A stretch of DNA of 8,862 bases from Candidatus Sumerlaeota bacterium. Lineage in GTDB: Bacteria > Sumerlaeota > Sumerlaeia > JADFCT01. The stretch's first letter is position 1. Each line of letters opens with the position of its first letter. Both the position numbers and the translations under genes were made by a program. Under the pieces are notes generated by a model. The model searched no databases, was not told the origin of the DNA, and saw only the letters and a program-made list of their open reading frames with translations. This document shows positions 8,801 through 8,862 of this stretch, piece by piece. The DNA lies in the NCBI GenBank assembly GCA_026398575.1, contig JAPLSP010000250.1, positions 1 to 8,862 on the forward strand. Direction: 5' to 3'.

Positions 8801-8862
8801 GAGCGATGGGATGGGTGTGCCATTGCCTGCGCCCGGATCCACGTCAATATAGTATTCCATCG
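2819..8862 (-). CDS. Giant extracellular multidomain protein with tandem repeats, PKD, FnIII, cohesin and dockerin modules (N-terminus outside window)
   Basis: 2013 residues are visible, numbered here from the in-frame ATG at 8860-8858. That ATG lies inside a repeat, so the real start is beyond the window. Visible modules: five ~76-residue repeats (2-373); a GAQWxVD module (377-450); a VPEN/Calx-beta-like module (452-557); an ASH/choice-of-anchor-D-like module (558-654); an unassigned stretch (655-1143); a PKD domain (1144-1226, WTFGDG at 1178-1183 and NPVHTY at 1190-1195); a second GAQWxVD module (1232-1306); two related fibronectin-like repeats (1311-1420, 1426-1532); FnIII (1536-1627); cohesin 1 (1628-1764); dockerin 1 (1768-1824); cohesin 2 (1838-1960); and a partly decayed dockerin to the end. 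Such mosaics are secreted or surface-exposed and act in adhesion, carbohydrate binding or scaffold building. There is no catalytic domain, C-terminal membrane anchor, LPXTG or PEP-CTERM signal in the visible part. The exact role is unknown. TAA stop at 2821-2819. Confidence 0.9.
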   Translation of the reverse strand, partial: MEYYIDVDPGAGNGTPIPSLSGSYTSSTETGETTMSVTGLPPGPHLIYIRARASNGVWGTYPPQLLYVYQRTKVTAAECYIDADPGPGAGTPLSAVDGNFSNWQELIQGQVTSSGLSGGEHTLSVRARSAAGVWGLANSTSFTVTGTTVTAMECYVDTDPGTGSGLTATPDDGAFDSGVEAGRWSLNTTGLAPGAHLLYIRARASNGAWGTDIARLIYVYAQTNIAYAEYYVDADPGLGSATPLMPVDGALNAPYELLTALLATDALSFGDHTIYIRARDSRNVWGPACSIVFEKRANRIVAGAEYGFGAVTDTAPGGAATAMEAEDFPFDSPVENVIAWPNAPSPAGHYRAFIRAYDSGGLWGPWTPQDLFVGTQFGSLKVTIQPPEAVAAGAQWQVDRGDWRDSATSVALPIGTYPVTLKHVRGWDEPLTQTAVINLNQLTQMTVTYTPAPPVAIVTDVNSMAVPENGTTTFNVRLSQQPTHNITVSVTMASGDPDLTVQSGATLLYTPTTWDVWQTVTLHASADADSLNGVGVARCSAPDLDNKDVAVSEIDDDPLLVVTPDALDFGPVQLGGSVDQIFIARNDGGGTINGSASVSGGGFSIVGSASYSLAHSDSTSITVRFAPIARGLSQKNVHFTGGGGADRAVSGTGQAYVSDQSFTIDRDYNQACLVVVTNDGAVAQDFMLELATTDTADLTVNFTGVGSEDTGYVSVPAGGQFAVRLMVHAPDATRSDYTLPVVARVRLGAAVTNYTARVFIHVRKPDIWFSFEEIETEPHTMVKTLRVTNLGADTLTDLRIAAGPALADLLVFQPNVEHGKLDVGHSLIVQAIPDLNLFLNDPTHARIGAVTATAGGSSETLILDFTCSQSLYQGKLYNQMITALMHDWYCTNRPVIESYFNLPSGFGHQNITKANVAMYFEPQSGWVHVPHTIRILLNGYEVGRLSNIIPRGAYEFEVPTRDPATGLPWTPFILPLTGVARNTLRLEMVGVNPGHYVVATDFHVVLAIDEVSLAVYASSQAEANQYLNRSGYFQPQPRSWDLGDVEIRDSIGALVAPDGIVTPGAAYTVSVTAVETFQEMYIVVRPDNGDPAFLLLNSAPGVYKGGWRPERLSTAPEGRCVLSVYAGACHNGVTTTSVIIQPGVLQPGFTGDPLNGQAPLSVQFTDQTLNGPPTTWTWTFGDGGTSGERNPVHTYTLAGTFDVSLTVDNGAGPRQLLRPGYVTVGGAPPARMGSLRVNLGPTSAVLAGAQWRVDGGSWLDSGASVAATAGDHALDFKPMSPGWIAPSGRSVSVAENLETVVAVDYAAPQVAPNKPSNLSPAAAATSVSLTPTLVSSAFSPGQTGDTHAGSQWQIRSQGGSSSFERPVYDSGFTAARLTQCPVPAGLLNYGAGHYWRLRHLSSNGLWSAWSNVTGFTTVAGVRPPVAPDRPRNLWPPDGQQNLTRTPRLRATPFSDGDAGDAFASSQWRIRTEAGAYTAPAYDTAATTEGATMHDVASGALTADTSYYWQVRYCDSRGLWSLWSAETGFRTAPPPVLTAPEGLQASGGPTSVWLTWLMHRDYRAAGYQVYRAAAKDGPYAPLSATLIRDDEYLDAYLTPGAVFFYKVAALTAEGAEGAMTEPVEALVGQARIWMTDLRGAPGTTVSQRLTLSNPNQLSNESLDVRVDYDPALLRPISVARAWLTSGFTLTDNCAQATGTLVIRGAATGAVVTGEGNLFDVTYLTTNSAPYWARSALGFAEASFTDAQQRAVNVDHTATGSLIVAAPALPGDLNGDGQITRDDVALLSQIVNRRVTPSAAQMEAGELSGDGVIDAADLVLLLRLFLAGGASDPARDDSGPRLLASATTHTLRWGSVVWRQNTFAIPLLLDEAEGVAGLDIVLRFDPALLRVASVARNPSAAFSEWRCDADDGQIRIVAGAPQAFAGGGMELATLTFEGFGRWNSTQIGVAKLKLSGAHGDDIGWTRSIQAQDVTVESLLYKILKHLHGKETAPAPADVNGDGVIDISDLIFLLQY
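2822..2968 (-). other. C-terminal dockerin 2 with one intact calcium loop and a decayed first loop
   Basis: Residues 1965-2013. The last loop DVNGDGVIDISD (1995-2006) is canonical at all six ligand positions and is followed by helix LIFLLQY and the stop codon. The preceding helix VESLLYKILKHLHGK (1973-1987) sits where dockerin helix 1 should be. The residues that would form its calcium loop are Ser1965, Gln1967, Gln1969, Val1973 and Leu1976, so that loop no longer looks able to bind calcium. Confidence 0.65.
2981..3349 (-). other. Cohesin-like domain 2
   Basis: Residues 1838-1960. NTFAIPLLLDEAEGVAGLDIV (start 1859), RFDPALLRVASV (1881-1892), IRIVAGAPQAFAGGG and ELATLTFEG give the cohesin strand order. 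It shares the [YF]-DPALLR core with cohesin 1. Confidence 0.75.
3389..3559 (-). other. Type I-like dockerin domain 1 with two calcium loops
   Basis: Residues 1768-1824. Loop 1 is DLNGDGQITRDD (1770-1781) with Asp1770, Asn1772, Asp1774, Gln1776, Thr1778 and Asp1781 at the coordinating positions. Loop 2 is ELSGDGVIDAAD (1804-1815), where the first ligand is Glu instead of the usual Asp. Each loop is followed by the expected helix (VALLSQIVNR, LVLLLRLFL). It lies inside the chain between two cohesins, not at the C-terminus. Confidence 0.85.
3569..3979 (-). other. Cohesin-like domain 1
   Basis: Residues 1628-1764. The start pattern GAPGTTVSQRLTLSNPNQL, the central VRVDYDPALLRPISV (1663-1677) and a later strand GNLFDVTYLTTN (1714-1725) match the cohesin fold, whose known role is to bind dockerins. 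Only the fold is inferred; the residues that set dockerin specificity cannot be judged by eye. Confidence 0.7.
3980..4255 (-). other. Fibronectin type III domain
   Basis: Residues 1536-1627. APEGLQASGG, TSVWLTWLMHRDYRAAGYQVYRA (start 1549) and FFYKVAALTAEGAEG (1602-1616) follow the usual FnIII strand order. It links the two fibronectin-like repeats to cohesin 1. Confidence 0.75.
4265..4930 (-). repeat. Tandem pair of fibronectin-like repeats
   Basis: Residues 1311-1420 and 1426-1532. Each opens with AP-x-[KR]-P-x-N-L, has LTPTL/RTPRL, then GD-x-x-x-x-SQW-[QR]-IR (1344-1354, 1459-1469), P-x-YD, and the end pattern YW-[RQ]-[LV]-R-x-x-x-S-x-GLWS-x-WS-x-x-TGF. Unit length is about 110-115 residues. 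Clearly a duplication; the fold is probably FnIII-like and the ligand is unknown. Confidence 0.75.
4943..5167 (-). repeat. 'GAQWxVD' module, copy B
   Basis: Residues 1232-1306, beginning GSLRVNLGP with AGAQWRVDGGSWLDSGASV (1247-1265) and a later GW turn (1282-1283). It matches copy A in order and spacing of motifs but diverges between them. It follows the PKD domain directly, after a five-residue linker. Confidence 0.7.
5183..5431 (-). other. PKD domain
   Basis: Residues 1144-1226. The hallmarks are APLSVQFTDQT (1158-1168), WTWTFGDGG (1176-1184), NPVHTYTLAGTFDVSLTV (1190-1207) and a closing YVTV strand. PKD domains are extracellular beta-sandwiches often found in polysaccharide-degrading or adhesive proteins, where they serve as spacers or in substrate contact. 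Confidence 0.9.
5432..6898 (-). other. Unassigned central region of the giant protein (about 490 residues)
   Basis: Residues 655-1143 show no domain I can name. About 655-770 and 771-865 look like two beta-sandwich units: the first ends in VFIHVRKPDIWFSF and the second carries the strand KTLRVTNLGADTLTDL. About 866-1020 is distinctive: DWYCTNRPVIESYF (887-900), FGHQNITKANVAMYF (906-920), LLNGYEVGRLSNIIPRGAYEF (start 936) and NPGHYVVATDFHVVL (992-1006), which suggests a jelly-roll-like fold. About 1040-1143 looks like another Ig-like unit. It is the only large part of the protein with little internal repetition. Confidence 0.5.
6899..7189 (-). other. ASH / choice-of-anchor-D-like module
   Basis: Residues 558-654. 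It begins LLVVTPDALDFGPVQLGGS, continues with the strand IFIARNDGGG, then ITVRFAPIARG, and ends VSGTGQ. This order ('P..LDFG.V..G' ... 'V.F.P...G' ... 'V.G.G') is typical of the ASH/SPD-2/Hydin-like immunoglobulin fold common in large bacterial surface proteins. Confidence 0.7.
7190..7507 (-). other. VPEN/Calx-beta-like extracellular module
   Basis: Residues 452-557. It holds MAVPENGTTTFNVRLSQQP (464-482), the strand pattern NITVSVTMASGDPDL, a tryptophan-rich turn (TTWDVWQTVTLHA) and an acidic end (EIDDD, 553-557). The layout resembles Calx-beta-type domains, which can bind calcium, but I assign it only by pattern. Confidence 0.5.
7511..7732 (-). repeat. 'GAQWxVD' module, copy A
   Basis: Residues 377-450. 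It begins GSLKVTIQP, carries AGAQWQVDRGDW (391-403), a glycine turn before the YPVTLKHVRGW strand, and ends in MTVTYT. The same pattern recurs at residues 1232-1306 (copy B), so this is a dispersed duplication of one extracellular beta-rich module. Function unknown; probably a spacer or binding module. Confidence 0.7.
7742..8857 (-). repeat. Five tandem ~76-residue protein repeats (last one degenerate)
   Basis: Units start at Glu2, Glu78, Glu153, Glu229 and Glu305 of the visible protein (DNA 8630-8857, 8405-8629, 8177-8404, 7949-8176, 7742-7948). The consensus is E-[YC]-Y-[IV]-D-x-DPG-x-G near the start and H-x-x-x-[IV]-R-A-R-x-x-x-x-x-W-G near the end. Unit 5 has lost the DPG motif but keeps IRAYDSGGLWG. 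Units 1 and 3 resemble each other most, giving a two-unit (151-codon) period. Similar repeats occur in large secreted proteins of environmental bacteria and probably form beta-sandwiches. The array may continue beyond the right edge. Confidence 0.85.

Noticed and set aside
7742..8857. The regularly spaced repeats as a CRISPR array
   Set aside because: The period is about 228 bases, the copies diverge by codon changes, and the whole stretch is one open reading frame. These are protein repeats.
8858..8860. ATG at 8860-8858 as the start codon of the giant protein
   Set aside because: It corresponds to the residue before the EYYIDVDPG motif, the same place where unit 3 has an internal Met (Met152). 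There is no signal peptide, so the real start lies beyond the window.

Overview
The window is about 60% G+C (estimated by eye) and holds two complete genes and one very large gene that runs off the right edge. The gene content fits a free-living, Gram-negative-type environmental bacterium: an Rh-type ammonia channel, a single-TM PAS histidine kinase, and a giant extracellular mosaic protein with PKD, fibronectin-like, cohesin and dockerin modules. This mixture is typical of PVC/FCB-type and candidate-phylum lineages (Planctomycetota, Lentisphaerota, Hydrogenedentes, Sumerlaeota). I cannot place it further without a search. No rRNA, tRNA, transposase, phage gene or CRISPR array is visible.

Layout. 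Positions 1-210 are non-coding: a perfect 13-bp inverted repeat lies at the left edge, and two TATAAT boxes precede the first gene. 211-1422 (+) encodes a membrane-anchored PAS histidine kinase. 1389-2552 (-) encodes an Rh50-type ammonia channel whose 3' end overlaps the kinase tail by 34 bp in convergent orientation. 2553-2818 is intergenic: it holds the Rh Shine-Dalgarno, a nested leader hairpin, weak promoter candidates and a probable terminator for the gene upstream. 2819-8862 (-) is the 3' part of a giant secreted or surface protein; 2013 residues are visible and the N-terminus lies beyond the window.

The giant protein reads, N to C: five ~76-residue tandem repeats, a 'GAQWxVD' module, a VPEN/Calx-beta-like module, an ASH/choice-of-anchor-D-like module, ~490 residues without a recognised domain, a PKD domain, a second GAQWxVD module, two related fibronectin-like repeats, an FnIII domain, cohesin 1, a dockerin, cohesin 2, and a terminal dockerin whose first calcium loop has decayed.

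The three genes do not form one obvious pathway. The Rh gene lies downstream of the giant gene on the same strand, but a probable terminator and its own ribosome binding site separate them. A kinase facing an ammonia channel raises the possibility of nitrogen sensing, but the orientation gives no operon support. The most unusual object is the giant protein, which carries both cohesins and dockerins on one chain and a large unassigned middle. I see no clear-cut new multi-gene system.
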